64,000 nt of DNA from Mesorhizobium sp. C432A (GTDB lineage Bacteria; Pseudomonadota; Alphaproteobacteria; Rhizobiales; Rhizobiaceae), in assembly GCF_030323145.1 (NCBI RefSeq), contig NZ_CP100470.1, positions 4,939,001 through 5,003,000 of the forward strand, read 5' to 3'. Of the stretch, positions 17,239-26,748 are shown piece after piece. The position numbers and the translations under genes were made by a program. Each line of letters begins with the position of its first letter. The stretch's first letter is position 1. The notes under the pieces were generated by a model. It saw nothing but the letters and a program-made list of their open reading frames with translations. It had not been told where the DNA came from and searched no databases.

Positions 17239-17705
17239 GCTGCTGCCCCTTCCGTACTCTTCAAGGACGACGTCTCGCCGTCCGCCAGGTTTTGCACGAT
17301 GGTGTCCAGCGCCCGGATCAGGACGCGGCGGTCGTCCGGCGAAACGCCGACCAGCGATTCCTCATAAACTTCGCCCGCAAGGCTTTTGACCTCGGCATAG
17401 GCCGCGTTCGCCTTGGCTGTCGGGAAGATCATGCGCACGCGCCGGTCAGTTGCATCGGAGCGCCGTTCGATCCAGCCGCCCTCCTCCATCCGGTCGACGA
17501 GGCGTGAAACGCTGATCGGCTCGATTTCGAGAAGTTCGGCGAGGCGAGCCTGGGCGACGCCGGCCTCCTTGGCGACGCGAACCAGAAGCCGCCATTGTGC
17601 CGAGGAAAGGCCAAGACCGCTGGCGCGCGCCTCGAAGCGCTTGCGCATAAGGCGCTGCACGTCGTGGATCAAAAAGCCCAATCTATCTATGCCGTCGGAA
17701 ACCAT
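17235..17705 (-). CDS. MarR-family regulator of the emrAB operon
   Basis: A 156-residue dimeric winged-helix regulator. It shows LSSAQWRLLVRVAKEAG, then the recognition region LLEIEPISVSRLVDRMEEGGWIERR and the wing DRRVRMIFPT. It begins the operon MarR-emrA-emrB and overlaps emrA by 4 bp. MarR proteins in this setting repress the pump until a ligand binds. A dyad lies immediately upstream. Confidence 0.92.
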   Translation of the reverse strand: MVSDGIDRLGFLIHDVQRLMRKRFEARASGLGLSSAQWRLLVRVAKEAGVAQARLAELLEIEPISVSRLVDRMEEGGWIERRSDATDRRVRMIFPTAKANAAYAEVKSLAGEVYEESLVGVSPDDRRVLIRALDTIVQNLADGETSSLKSTEGAAA

Positions 17706-17716
17706 GAGCGGTATAT

Positions 17717-17732
17717 ATTATAAGCGTGCTTA
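17717..17732 (-). promoter_or_regulatory. -10 box and dyad operator before the MarR-emrAB operon
   Basis: On the minus strand TATAAT occupies 17722-17717, only 11 nt before the ATG, so the leader would be about 5 nt. It overlaps TAAGC-GT-GCTTA (17721-17732), a perfect dyad placed as expected for a MarR operator. No clear -35 box is seen. Confidence 0.55.
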
Positions 17733-18060
17733 CCATTCAAGGCGCCGCATTGCGCCAGAGCCGAAAAAGAGGGATGGCAGCCATGCAGATGCGGTCACGG
17801 CACAGGCAATGACGGTTGCGGATGACCTCCCGACCGAGACGTGAATTGCCGTCGAGAACGCCGTGAGAAGAAAGGTCGTCTTGCGCGTCCTCGCCACCGG
17901 CACACCTAAGCTTTCGGCGGCATTTCGCCGGCGGCGAAGGCATCGAGCCGGCGGTGGTTCCACAGGGCATAGGCAAGGATGGTGCCCGCACCCAGCGCGC
18001 CCGGATATTGTCCCAGCGAGCCAGGCCGAGGCCGCCCAGCAGCGGCTTTCCACGATGGTG
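17730..18060 (-). other. possible decayed small membrane-protein gene(s) in a 461-bp gap
   Basis: Between the MarR and AraC genes no intact known gene is visible. On the minus strand a hydrophobic reading ends GTILAYALWNHRRLDAF and stops at 17906, but its upstream part (LLGGLGLA) is in a different frame, which suggests a frameshifted relic. A 57-residue reading with GTG at 17903 and stop at 17730 has one hydrophobic stretch (TTFLLTAFSTAIHVSV) but runs into the emr operator. I do not recognise either; both calls are weak. Confidence 0.25.
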
Positions 18061-18166
18061 ACCTGCCACAGTCGACCAGCGCCCTTCGATTTTACGACAG
18101 GCGCAATTTCGATCAAACTGGCCTCGCAAAAGCCGACAAAATGTGCCGCCAAATGCGAGGAGACCT

Positions 18167-18997
18167 ATGAACCCGACCGAGAAAGCGCTGTGGTTTGTCG
18201 AGAGCCATCTGCCGGAAGCGATCTCGCTTGAAGATGTCGCGCAAAGCAGCGGCGTCTCGCGCTTTCATGTGACGCGCGCCTTTGGCGCCGCCACCGGCCG
18301 TTCGGTGATGGGCTATATGCGCGCGCGCCGGCTGACCGAAGCGGCGCGCAAGCTGGCTTCCGGCGCGCCCGACATCCTCGCGGTCGCGCTCGATGCCGGC
18401 TACGCCTCGCACGAAGCCTTCACCCGCGCCTTCCGCGACCAGTTCGGCACGACGCCGGAACTGGTGCGCGCGCAGGGCAGCCTCAGCAATCTCGATCTCG
18501 TGGAGCCGATCCTGATGGACCAGTCCTTCCTCGCCTCACTGCCGCCGCCGCGCTTCGAGACCGGCCGTCCCTTCCTCATTGCCGGCATCGGCGAGCGCTA
18601 CAGTTGCGAAACCAGCGCGGCCATTCCGATGCAGTGGCAGCGCTTCGGTCCCTATATCGGCAACATTCCGGGCGAGACCGGTGACGTCGCCTATGGCGTC
18701 TGCGTCAATGGCGACGATGCCGGCAATTTCGACTATATCGCCGGGGTCGAAGTTTCGGATTTCTCGGACCTGCCGAAGGAGCTTTCGCGGGTGCGGGTGC
18801 CGGCGCAGAAATACGCCGTGTTCACCCATGCCGAGCACATCTCCACCATCCGCCGCACCGTCAACACGATCTGGAACAAATGGCTGCCGGCCTCGGGGCA
18901 CGATATAGCCGACGGCCCCGAATTCGAGCGCTACGGCCCGGAGTTCGATCCGCGCAGCGGCAATGGCGGGCTGGAGATATGGGTCCCGGTGGCCTGA
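18167..18997 (+). CDS. AraC-family regulator with GyrI-like effector domain
   Basis: A 276-residue regulator of the Rob/SoxS-like plan: two helix-turn-helix motifs at the N-terminus (LEDVAQSSGVSRFHVTRAF and DILAVALDAGYASHEAFTRAF) followed from about residue 120 by a GyrI-like small-molecule-binding domain with EVSDFSDLPKELSRVRVPAQ. Such proteins sense hydrophobic or cationic compounds. The ATG at 18167 has GAGGAG at 18157-18162. No obvious target gene adjoins. Confidence 0.9.
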   Translation: MNPTEKALWFVESHLPEAISLEDVAQSSGVSRFHVTRAFGAATGRSVMGYMRARRLTEAARKLASGAPDILAVALDAGYASHEAFTRAFRDQFGTTPELVRAQGSLSNLDLVEPILMDQSFLASLPPPRFETGRPFLIAGIGERYSCETSAAIPMQWQRFGPYIGNIPGETGDVAYGVCVNGDDAGNFDYIAGVEVSDFSDLPKELSRVRVPAQKYAVFTHAEHISTIRRTVNTIWNKWLPASGHDIADGPEFERYGPEFDPRSGNGGLEIWVPVA

Positions 18998-19003
18998 ACG
19001 CCG

Positions 19004-19954
19004 CTACAGCTCCAGGTTCCAGTTCTGGCCGACCAGATCCTTGCCGAAGGCGTGATGGCGCTCTTCGTCCACCAGCCTGAAGCCGGCACTCTCGTAGATG
19101 TGGCGGGCGGCGGTCAGGATGTCGTTGGTCCATAGGGTCAGCGTCTTGTAGCCCTTGGCACGAGCAAAGCCGATGCACTCCTGAACCAGCCGCTTGCCAA
19201 TGCCGAGGCCGCGCGCCGATGGTTCGACATAGAGCAGGCGCAGCTTCGCCACCGCGTCGGATTTGCGCACGACGAAGACCGAGCCGACCACCTCCCCTTG
19301 CCGTTCGGCAATCCAGCTGCGTTCCCATTCTGGATCGAAGGATTTTACGAAGGCGCCGAGGATTTCGGCGACCAGCGCCTCGTAGGTTTCGTCCCAGCCA
19401 TAGTCCTGTGCGTAGATCTGTCCTTGGCGGCGCACCACCCAGCCGATGTCGCCGACCTGCAAGGGGCGCAGCATATACGGCACTTTGGACTCCGGGCTGT
19501 CGCCCAGGAGTTGCTGCACCGTCTGCATGGCCTTGACCAGCCGGTCCTGTTCGGCAGCAGGAAGCCGCTCCAGCAAGGCCGCGACCTGGTCGTGCGAAGC
19601 CCGGTTCAGCGGCGCGAAGGCCTGCCGCCCCGCCGGCGTTAGCGTGATCGACGATTGCCGCGCATCCGACGCCAGCGCCGCGCGCGAAATCAGCTGCAGG
19701 TGCTCGAACTTCTTCAGGAGCCGGCTGACATAACCGGCATCGAGGCCGAGATCGCGAATGAGATCGCTGGCGGTCAGGCCATCGCGATGCGCCAGTTCGT
19801 AGAGCACCCGCGCCTCGGTCAGCGAGAAGGCGCTTTTCAGCAGGCCTTCGTCGAGCAGACCTATCTGGCGGGTGTAGAAGCGGTTGAAAGCCCGCACCGC
19901 GTCGATGCGCTCGTTGCCGGGTTGATGATGGCCGGGTTGATGATGGATCGTCAT
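19004..19954 (-). CDS. MarR-type HTH fused to GNAT acetyltransferase
   Basis: A 316-residue two-domain protein. Residues about 1-140 are a MarR winged helix (TEARVLYELAHRDGLTASDL and DAGYVSRLLKKFEHLQLI). Residues about 155-316 are a GNAT acetyltransferase with the acetyl-CoA loop SARGLGIGKRLVQECIGFA and a C-terminal YESAGFRLVDEERHH. The start at 19954 has AGGAGG at 19961-19966. This fusion is a known architecture, but what it acetylates is unknown. Cytoplasmic. Confidence 0.9.
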   Translation of the reverse strand: MTIHHQPGHHQPGNERIDAVRAFNRFYTRQIGLLDEGLLKSAFSLTEARVLYELAHRDGLTASDLIRDLGLDAGYVSRLLKKFEHLQLISRAALASDARQSSITLTPAGRQAFAPLNRASHDQVAALLERLPAAEQDRLVKAMQTVQQLLGDSPESKVPYMLRPLQVGDIGWVVRRQGQIYAQDYGWDETYEALVAEILGAFVKSFDPEWERSWIAERQGEVVGSVFVVRKSDAVAKLRLLYVEPSARGLGIGKRLVQECIGFARAKGYKTLTLWTNDILTAARHIYESAGFRLVDEERHHAFGKDLVGQNWNLEL

Positions 19955-20033
19955 GGGAAGCCTCCTGCCCATCAACGATCGGTCATTTATTTGACTTAGT
20001 CAAGTATGTACGAGATGCTCACGCGGTCGCTTC

Positions 20034-21221
20034 TCAGGCGATCGCGCGGCGCCGCCGCGCGATCACGACGAACAGGCCGAGCAGCACGAGGCTGGCCGCC
20101 GCGCTGGCGGCGGCAAATTCCGGCACCGGGCGAAAATCCTTGCCGTCGATCAGCAGCGATGCCGCGACCGGGCCGATCGCCAGACCGAAAAGCTGGGCTG
20201 CCGGCACCAGAAGCACGGCCGTGCGCGTCTCGTCGGCGGTGATCGCCAGCCGGATCTGATAGGGCACGATGAACAGAAGGATGAAGCCCATGATCAAGGC
20301 CGCGACCCAGAAAACCGTCAGGCCGGGGCTGCCGGCGAGCACCAGGGAACTGGCGACCGCAACAACGCCGATCGCCGCGATGGCGAAGCGGTAGTCGATA
20401 CTCGCCTCGAAGACGGTAGCCGTCATTGCGCCCAGCACCTGCAATGCGAGGCTGGCCGAGACGATCAGGCCGACGGTGCGGCCATCGATTCCGTATTGTG
20501 CGCCAAGCGGCTCCAGAAACGCCCAGACCGAGCCGAAGAACATGAAGTAGCAGAAGACGCACAGCAAAGCGGCAAGCGAAGGAACGGTCAGCACATTGCT
20601 GAACTGTTCCTCCTTGGGCAGGTCGGCATAGCTATCCGGGACGATGAAGGCGGCGGCCACCGAGGCGATGCAGACGACGGCAAGAACGATGAAGCCGCCT
20701 GCCGATCCGGCGGACGGGATGACGTAAAGCGCCAGCAGCAGGGCGAGGGCGCATTGCGCCAGGGTCTGAAGGGTGACGAAGAAGCCGCCGATGCGCTCGG
20801 CCCGGCGCGAACGGGCGATCAGTTCCGTGGCGACCGCCACCAGCCCGCCCTCGGCGAGGCCCGCCACCGCGCGGGCGGCAATCAGCGAGGTCGAGGTCAG
20901 CGCATAGGCGGTCGCGCAGTTAGCCAGCGCCAGCAAGAGCAAAAGGCAGGCACTTTTCGAGCGCATATTGTGGGCGGACAGCATCATGGCGATGACCGCC
21001 GATCCGATGCCGATGGCGATCATCTCCGCCGTGGCGACCAGCGCGAGTTCGTCACCGCTGACATGCCCTTCGGTGTAGAGCGCGCCAAGAAGCACCGGCT
21101 GCAACCCGAGAATCAGCAGGCCGACCGAGCCGATCCACAATGCCGAGGCGAGCTGCGCCCCAGTCGGGTTGCCGACCAGCCAGTCGCCATTCCCGGCATC
21201 GGCGTTACCAGCAGAAGTCAC
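20034..21221 (-). CDS. MFS transporter
   Basis: A 395-residue inner-membrane transporter with about twelve helices and a short loop after helix six. It has no strong subfamily signature; the motif around RAVAGLAEGGLVAVATELIARSRRAERIGG resembles the MFS conserved loop region between helices 4 and 5. It diverges from a TetR gene across a region with a clear dyad, so it is the likely target and an efflux role is probable. Confidence 0.82.
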   Translation of the reverse strand: MTSAGNADAGNGDWLVGNPTGAQLASALWIGSVGLLILGLQPVLLGALYTEGHVSGDELALVATAEMIAIGIGSAVIAMMLSAHNMRSKSACLLLLLALANCATAYALTSTSLIAARAVAGLAEGGLVAVATELIARSRRAERIGGFFVTLQTLAQCALALLLALYVIPSAGSAGGFIVLAVVCIASVAAAFIVPDSYADLPKEEQFSNVLTVPSLAALLCVFCYFMFFGSVWAFLEPLGAQYGIDGRTVGLIVSASLALQVLGAMTATVFEASIDYRFAIAAIGVVAVASSLVLAGSPGLTVFWVAALIMGFILLFIVPYQIRLAITADETRTAVLLVPAAQLFGLAIGPVAASLLIDGKDFRPVPEFAAASAAASLVLLGLFVVIARRRRAIA

Positions 21222-21258
21222 GGTCGCCTCCCAACGTCCTTGCCTGTCGGCAAAAAAA

Positions 21259-21273
21259 CTGACAGTCTGTCAG
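21259..21273. promoter_or_regulatory. perfect dyad between MFS and TetR genes, probable operator
   Basis: CTGACAG-T-CTGTCAG is a perfect 7-1-7 palindrome. A minus-strand TTGACA (21311-21306) with TATCAG 16 bp away could drive the MFS gene, placing the dyad just downstream of the start point. Position and symmetry fit TetR repression. Confidence 0.65.
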
Positions 21274-21391
21274 CATTTAGAAACTGATACTCGATCATAT
21301 TCGTTTGTCAATCAGTAGCGGGACTTGGCACCAACAAGGCTGGGGATGGTCTTGGCGATCGAATGGTCTGGGCGATCGAGAGGATGGCGGC

Positions 21392-22018
21392 ATGAACGAA
21401 GCAGTGCAGATGACGACCGAACCGAGGCGCAGGCCCAAACAGGAGCGCAGCCGCGAGCGCATCGACGCCATCCTGTCGACGACCATGCGGCTGATCGGCG
21501 AGAAAGGCATCGACGCCGTCACCATGAAGGAAGTCGGCGCACAGGCCGGCGGGCCGATCGCCACTGTCTATCATTATTTTCCCAACAAGTCGGCGATCCT
21601 GGCGATGCTCTACGAGCGGTTCTCCGAAGCGAGCCGCGCCCGGCTTGCCGCCATCGTTGCGGACATTGGCGGGCTGGGCGACGTCATCGCGGCGGCCGAC
21701 CGGCTGCTCGACGACTACTATGAGCGCGTCGCCGGCGACCCCGCCATTCAGGACCTGCAAAACGCCATCCAGGCCGACAAGGCGCTGAAGAATCTCGACA
21801 TCGCCGAAACCCGGCGCCAGGCGACGATGTTCTGCGACCATGTCGGCCCCTTTCTCGCAGCCGAGCGACGCGATGAGTTCGGCCGTATGGTTTTCCTGAT
21901 CTTCCAACTGGCCGGCGGCGTCGTGCGCATGGCGCTGACCCAGGACCAAGAGGAAAGCCGCCACACCATCGAGGACTACCGGTCGATCATCCATACGCAG
22001 TTGGGGCTGTTTCTCTAG
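21392..22018 (+). CDS. TetR/AcrR-family regulator
   Basis: A 208-residue repressor. The N-terminal helix-turn-helix reads GEKGIDAVTMKEVGAQAGGPIATVYHYFPNKSAIL, and the C-terminal ligand domain has no assigned ligand. The ATG at 21392 is preceded by GAGAGG; the longer reading from 21305 would begin inside the promoter region. It likely controls the divergent MFS gene and itself. Confidence 0.92.
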   Translation: MNEAVQMTTEPRRRPKQERSRERIDAILSTTMRLIGEKGIDAVTMKEVGAQAGGPIATVYHYFPNKSAILAMLYERFSEASRARLAAIVADIGGLGDVIAAADRLLDDYYERVAGDPAIQDLQNAIQADKALKNLDIAETRRQATMFCDHVGPFLAAERRDEFGRMVFLIFQLAGGVVRMALTQDQEESRHTIEDYRSIIHTQLGLFL

Positions 22019-22884
22019 CGGCCGATTCGACCCCGTCCGGTCGGGTGGATGAGGTTTTCGAAGCCGTCGGCCAGGTTGGCGGTGCCGGCGGCAACGATCT
22101 TCGACAGGTTTCTGGCGCGACCCGGGGTCTTGTTGGCATCGAGCAGCACGGCCCTGCCCTCATGCACGACAAAGTCGAATTTGCCATAGTCGAAGCCCAG
22201 CTTCCGACGCAAGGCGCGCAATTCGTCGGGAACCGCAACCGGCTCCCGGCGGATGGTGTCGTCGCCCTTGACCAGGCGCTGCGGCGAGACATAGCGGGTG
22301 CAGCGCTCCCGATCGCCACAGAAAATCCAGAACCGCGCCGCAAACCCGTCGGGCTCGATTTCGGGAATGAATTTTTCCACGATCAGGTCGGCACGCCTGA
22401 AAATCTCCGGCGCCACATCGGCCAGCGAGGCATGCACCTGATAGCGGTCGAAGGTCTGCGCGCCCGGAAAAGGCACTGCCTTGCCGGCGCGAACGGATTT
22501 TCGGTTGAGCTGCTCCTCGGGCGTCCCCCAATGATTGAGGTTGCTCTTGACGATGACCTGGCCGCTCCAGTTGGCACCCTCCTCGAGGATCGCACCGCTG
22601 ATGCGGCGCTTGGAAATGTCGGTTGCACCAAGATTGAGACAAATCGGAAATCCGCGCGCGTAGTCGACATAGTCCGATGGCGTCACTGTCGCGTCGACAT
22701 GCAGGACGGCAATATCGGCGTTATGACTTGCCGAGGGTCCACGCATGATCTGCACGGAGTGACCGCGCCGTTTCAACTCCGCCAGGACGTCGAACAGCAT
22801 GTAGGGGCTGTGCTGGCGCAGCAGGAGGCCCCGCCGGCTCTGGAAGCGGTCAAATTCATGCGTTATGACGGCAATGCGGGCCAT
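22015..22884 (-). CDS. ATP-grasp-like protein of unknown function
   Basis: A 289-residue soluble protein. It opens with RIAVITHEFDRFQSRRGLLL and has later segments that resemble an ATP-grasp ligase: GQVIVKSNLNHWG (ATP-binding lysine strand), LIVEKFIPEIEPDGFAARFW, and a metal-binding end FDFVVHEGRAVLLDANKTPG. This fits the RimK/glutathione-synthetase fold, which joins a carboxylate to an amine using ATP. The substrate is unknown. It diverges from a methyltransferase-like gene 82 bp away, which hints at a shared pathway. The start has AGGAAAGG upstream. Confidence 0.7.
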   Translation of the reverse strand: MARIAVITHEFDRFQSRRGLLLRQHSPYMLFDVLAELKRRGHSVQIMRGPSASHNADIAVLHVDATVTPSDYVDYARGFPICLNLGATDISKRRISGAILEEGANWSGQVIVKSNLNHWGTPEEQLNRKSVRAGKAVPFPGAQTFDRYQVHASLADVAPEIFRRADLIVEKFIPEIEPDGFAARFWIFCGDRERCTRYVSPQRLVKGDDTIRREPVAVPDELRALRRKLGFDYGKFDFVVHEGRAVLLDANKTPGRARNLSKIVAAGTANLADGFENLIHPTGRGRIGR

Positions 22885-22966
22885 GGCCTTTCCTGCATGA
22901 GGTAACTCGCAAGGCAACCAACAGCCTGGAAGGAAATATGTCCAGCCTTTCCCCAAACCGTTCCGC

Positions 22967-23764
22967 ATGACTGAGCATTGGGACGCAATTCGCCGTCATT
23001 GGCGGCTTCTCGGGTCGCCGCTGTGTCCGCCCCCGGAAGCTGTCGCCGCCTATGAGCGCGAACTTAGGCTGCAATCAGTCGATGTGGTGCTGCTCGGGGT
23101 CACGCCGGAGCTTGCCGGCCTCGGAAGGACCATGCTCGCGATCGACGAGTCCACTGCCATGATATCGGGCATCTGGCCGGGCGATACCGCCTCACGCAAG
23201 GCGGTGATCGGCAACTGGCTGGAGTTGCCGCTGGGCGACGAAAGCGCCGGGGCGGTGATCGGCGACGGCTGCCTGTCGGCGCTGGACTCCTCGGTTGCAC
23301 GGCAGGCGCTGCTTGCCGAGATCGCGCGTGTACTGAAGTCCGGTGGGCGGGCTGCATTGCGCGCCTATGCAAGTCCTCAGGTACAGGATGATCTGCAGGA
23401 GGTCCGGGCGCTGACGCTTTCCGGTGGTGTCGCGACCTTCCACGAACTCAAATGGCGCATTGCCATGGCTTGTGCAGGCAGCGATCCCGACCGCGCCATT
23501 CCGGTGCGGGCGATCCTCGATGCCTTCGATGCGCTGTTTGCCGACCGGGAGGCCCTTGCCGCGACGACCGGATGGGAGATGCCGGTGATCGGCACCATCG
23601 ATGTCTATGCGAATTCGCAGACTGTCTACAGTTTCGCCCCGGCGGCGACGCTGGTCGAAGAGGCGAGCCGGTTTTTCGGCCGTGTCCGCCTCGCACCGAC
23701 AGGGGCTTATGGGCTGGCGGAACGATGCCCGCTTCTGGTGCTTGAATCGCCGCGGCGCCCGTAG
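22967..23764 (+). CDS. class I SAM-dependent methyltransferase-like protein
   Basis: A 265-residue protein with a degenerate Rossmann methyltransferase pattern: VDVVLLGVTPELAGL (glycine-rich loop is altered), MLAIDESTAMI (acidic residue after strand 2), GAVIGDGCLSALDS (strand 4) and LLAEIARVLKSGGRAALRAY (post-motif III). The canonical GxGxG is missing (GVTPELAG instead), so it may bind SAM weakly or not at all. It is divergent from the ATP-grasp gene. Target unknown. Confidence 0.7.
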   Translation: MTEHWDAIRRHWRLLGSPLCPPPEAVAAYERELRLQSVDVVLLGVTPELAGLGRTMLAIDESTAMISGIWPGDTASRKAVIGNWLELPLGDESAGAVIGDGCLSALDSSVARQALLAEIARVLKSGGRAALRAYASPQVQDDLQEVRALTLSGGVATFHELKWRIAMACAGSDPDRAIPVRAILDAFDALFADREALAATTGWEMPVIGTIDVYANSQTVYSFAPAATLVEEASRFFGRVRLAPTGAYGLAERCPLLVLESPRRP

Positions 23765-23821
23765 GGTCTGCCGTCGGATCGCGGCACGGCTCCAATTGGC
23801 ACAATTGTGCTCACCGTTCGC

Positions 23822-23850
23822 CTTGACTCTCGAAAGCCACGCGCTTATTT
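23822..23850 (+). promoter_or_regulatory. RpoH-type heat-shock promoter of groESL
   Basis: CTTG at 23822-23825 and CTTATTT at 23844-23850 are 18 bp apart, an exact match to the alphaproteobacterial sigma-32 pattern CTTG-N17/18-CYTATNT. Transcription would start just before the CIRCE element. Confidence 0.75.
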
Positions 23851-23860
23851 CAGCGCGACG

Positions 23861-23887
23861 TTAGCACTCTCTCCAGGTGAGTGCTAA
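23861..23887. promoter_or_regulatory. CIRCE element (HrcA operator)
   Basis: TTAGCACTC-N9-GAGTGCTAA, a perfect consensus CIRCE inverted repeat, lies 62 bp before groES. HrcA is known to bind this site and repress groESL when chaperonin is in excess. Confidence 0.97.
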
Positions 23888-23949
23888 CGCACATCCGGCA
23901 CCGCCGGATCGAGGAACAGCTCTCACCGTTCTCATTCGAGGAAGAAAAA

Positions 23950-24246
23950 ATGGCAAAGTCGAAGTTCCGCCCGCTTCATGACCGCGTGGTCGTACGCCGG
24001 GTCGAATCCGAATCCAAGACCGCCGGCGGGATCATCATCCCGGATACGGCAAAGGAAAAGCCGCAGGAAGGCGAGATCATCGCCGTCGGCTCCGGCGCTC
24101 GCGACGAAGCCGGCAAGCTGGTCCCGCTGGACGTCAAGGCCGGCGACCGCATCCTGTTCGGCAAGTGGTCGGGCACCGAAGTCAAGCTCAATGGCGAAGA
24201 CCTTCTGATCATGAAGGAATCCGACATTATGGGCATCATCGGCTGA
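23950..24246 (+). CDS. groES: co-chaperonin GroES
   Basis: The 98-residue Hsp10 subunit that caps the GroEL ring. [20 protein letters not shown] at the N-terminus, the mobile loop [20 protein letters not shown] and the closing ESDIMGIIG are all standard. The ATG at 23950 follows GAGGAAG; upstream in-frame codons overlap CIRCE. It is co-transcribed with groEL 64 bp downstream and controlled by RpoH and HrcA sites. Confidence 0.98.
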   Translation: MAKSKFRPLHDRVVVRRVESESKTAGGIIIPDTAKEKPQEGEIIAVGSGARDEAGKLVPLDVKAGDRILFGKWSGTEVKLNGEDLLIMKESDIMGIIG

Positions 24247-24307
24247 TTATCGGCCTCACCGTCAACTGAATTTCGGGCTTGATCGCAAGCCCCCTGCCAG
24301 GAGCTAA

Positions 24308-25966
<1,659 letters not shown>

Positions 25967-25993
25967 TCCAAGCTATCTGGCTTATGCATACGG

Positions 25994-26022
25994 AAAGGGC
26001 GCCGAGAGGCGCCCTTTTTGTT
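25994..26022 (+). terminator. Rho-independent terminator of groESL
   Basis: AAAGGGCGCC (25994-26003) and GGCGCCCTTT (26008-26017) form a perfect 10-bp stem with a GAGA loop, followed by TTTTTG. It may also serve the converging TetR gene. Confidence 0.9.
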
Positions 26023-26037
26023 TTGGAAAGCGGATGG

Positions 26038-26646
26038 TTAGGCGGCGCTGTCCGCCTGCCGCGCAACCTTGCCTGCAAGCACCGCCTGCTCGACAAGCGC
26101 CGCCACCTCGTCGGCCACCACCAGCACCGGGCCACGATCGCGGGTGGCCCTCGCAATCACCATCAGCCCTTCCAGCGAGGATTCGACCAGCAGTGCCAGG
26201 GCATGCGCCCGGCGTTCGGGCACTCCTGCCCTGACAAAGGCCTGTCGCAGCAAGCCGATCCATTGCTCGAAAGCCGATCGGCAGAGTTCCGCCAGTTCCG
26301 GCACATCGGTGGGTGAATCCAGCACCACCGGCGCGATGGGGCAACCCAGCGAAAAATCATTGTCCTCCAGCATGCGCCCGACCGACTGGTATATGTGATG
26401 GACGGCCACTGCAGGATCGCTCTCGGCTGCCAGTGCTTCGCCCAGCCTTTTCGTGACGTCGGCAACGCTGTTGCGCGTCACCTCGATGACCAGTTGGTCC
26501 TTGCCGCCTGGGAAATGAAAATAGAGCGAGCCGCGCGGCGCCCCGCTGGCGCCCAGAATGTCGTTGAGCGAGGTGCCGCGATAGCCGCGCTGCCTGAGCA
26601 ACAGGCCTGTGGTCTCAAGTATGCGGGTGCGGGTGTCGTTGGCCAT
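26038..26646 (-). CDS. TetR-family regulator (LmrA/YxaF-like)
   Basis: A 202-residue repressor with NDTRTRILETTGLLLRQRGYRG followed by the helix-turn-helix LNDILGASGAPRGSLYFHFPGGKDQL, the pattern of the YxaF/LmrA group. The C-terminal domain carries GCPIAPVVLD, a conserved cysteine segment of this group. The ATG at 26646 has AGAGG upstream. It diverges from the dehydrogenase-OsmC-SnoaL genes and very probably controls them through the repeated site between. Confidence 0.92.
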   Translation of the reverse strand: MANDTRTRILETTGLLLRQRGYRGTSLNDILGASGAPRGSLYFHFPGGKDQLVIEVTRNSVADVTKRLGEALAAESDPAVAVHHIYQSVGRMLEDNDFSLGCPIAPVVLDSPTDVPELAELCRSAFEQWIGLLRQAFVRAGVPERRAHALALLVESSLEGLMVIARATRDRGPVLVVADEVAALVEQAVLAGKVARQADSAA

Positions 26647-26700
26647 GTCAACCTCTGTCAGCAGTGACGCATTATAGGGCCTTGCCAAGAATATGACAAT

Positions 26701-26732
26701 CGGTCTATATAATATGTAAATCAGTCTATATA
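26701..26732. promoter_or_regulatory. two direct operator repeats between TetR and dehydrogenase genes
   Basis: CGGTCTATATA at 26701-26711 and CAGTCTATATA at 26722-26732 repeat with a 21-bp period, two helical turns. The first contains TATAAT at 26708-26713. Two regulator dimers bound on one face would block transcription of both genes. Confidence 0.65.
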
Positions 26733-26748
26733 TTACAAGGAGAGTGAC

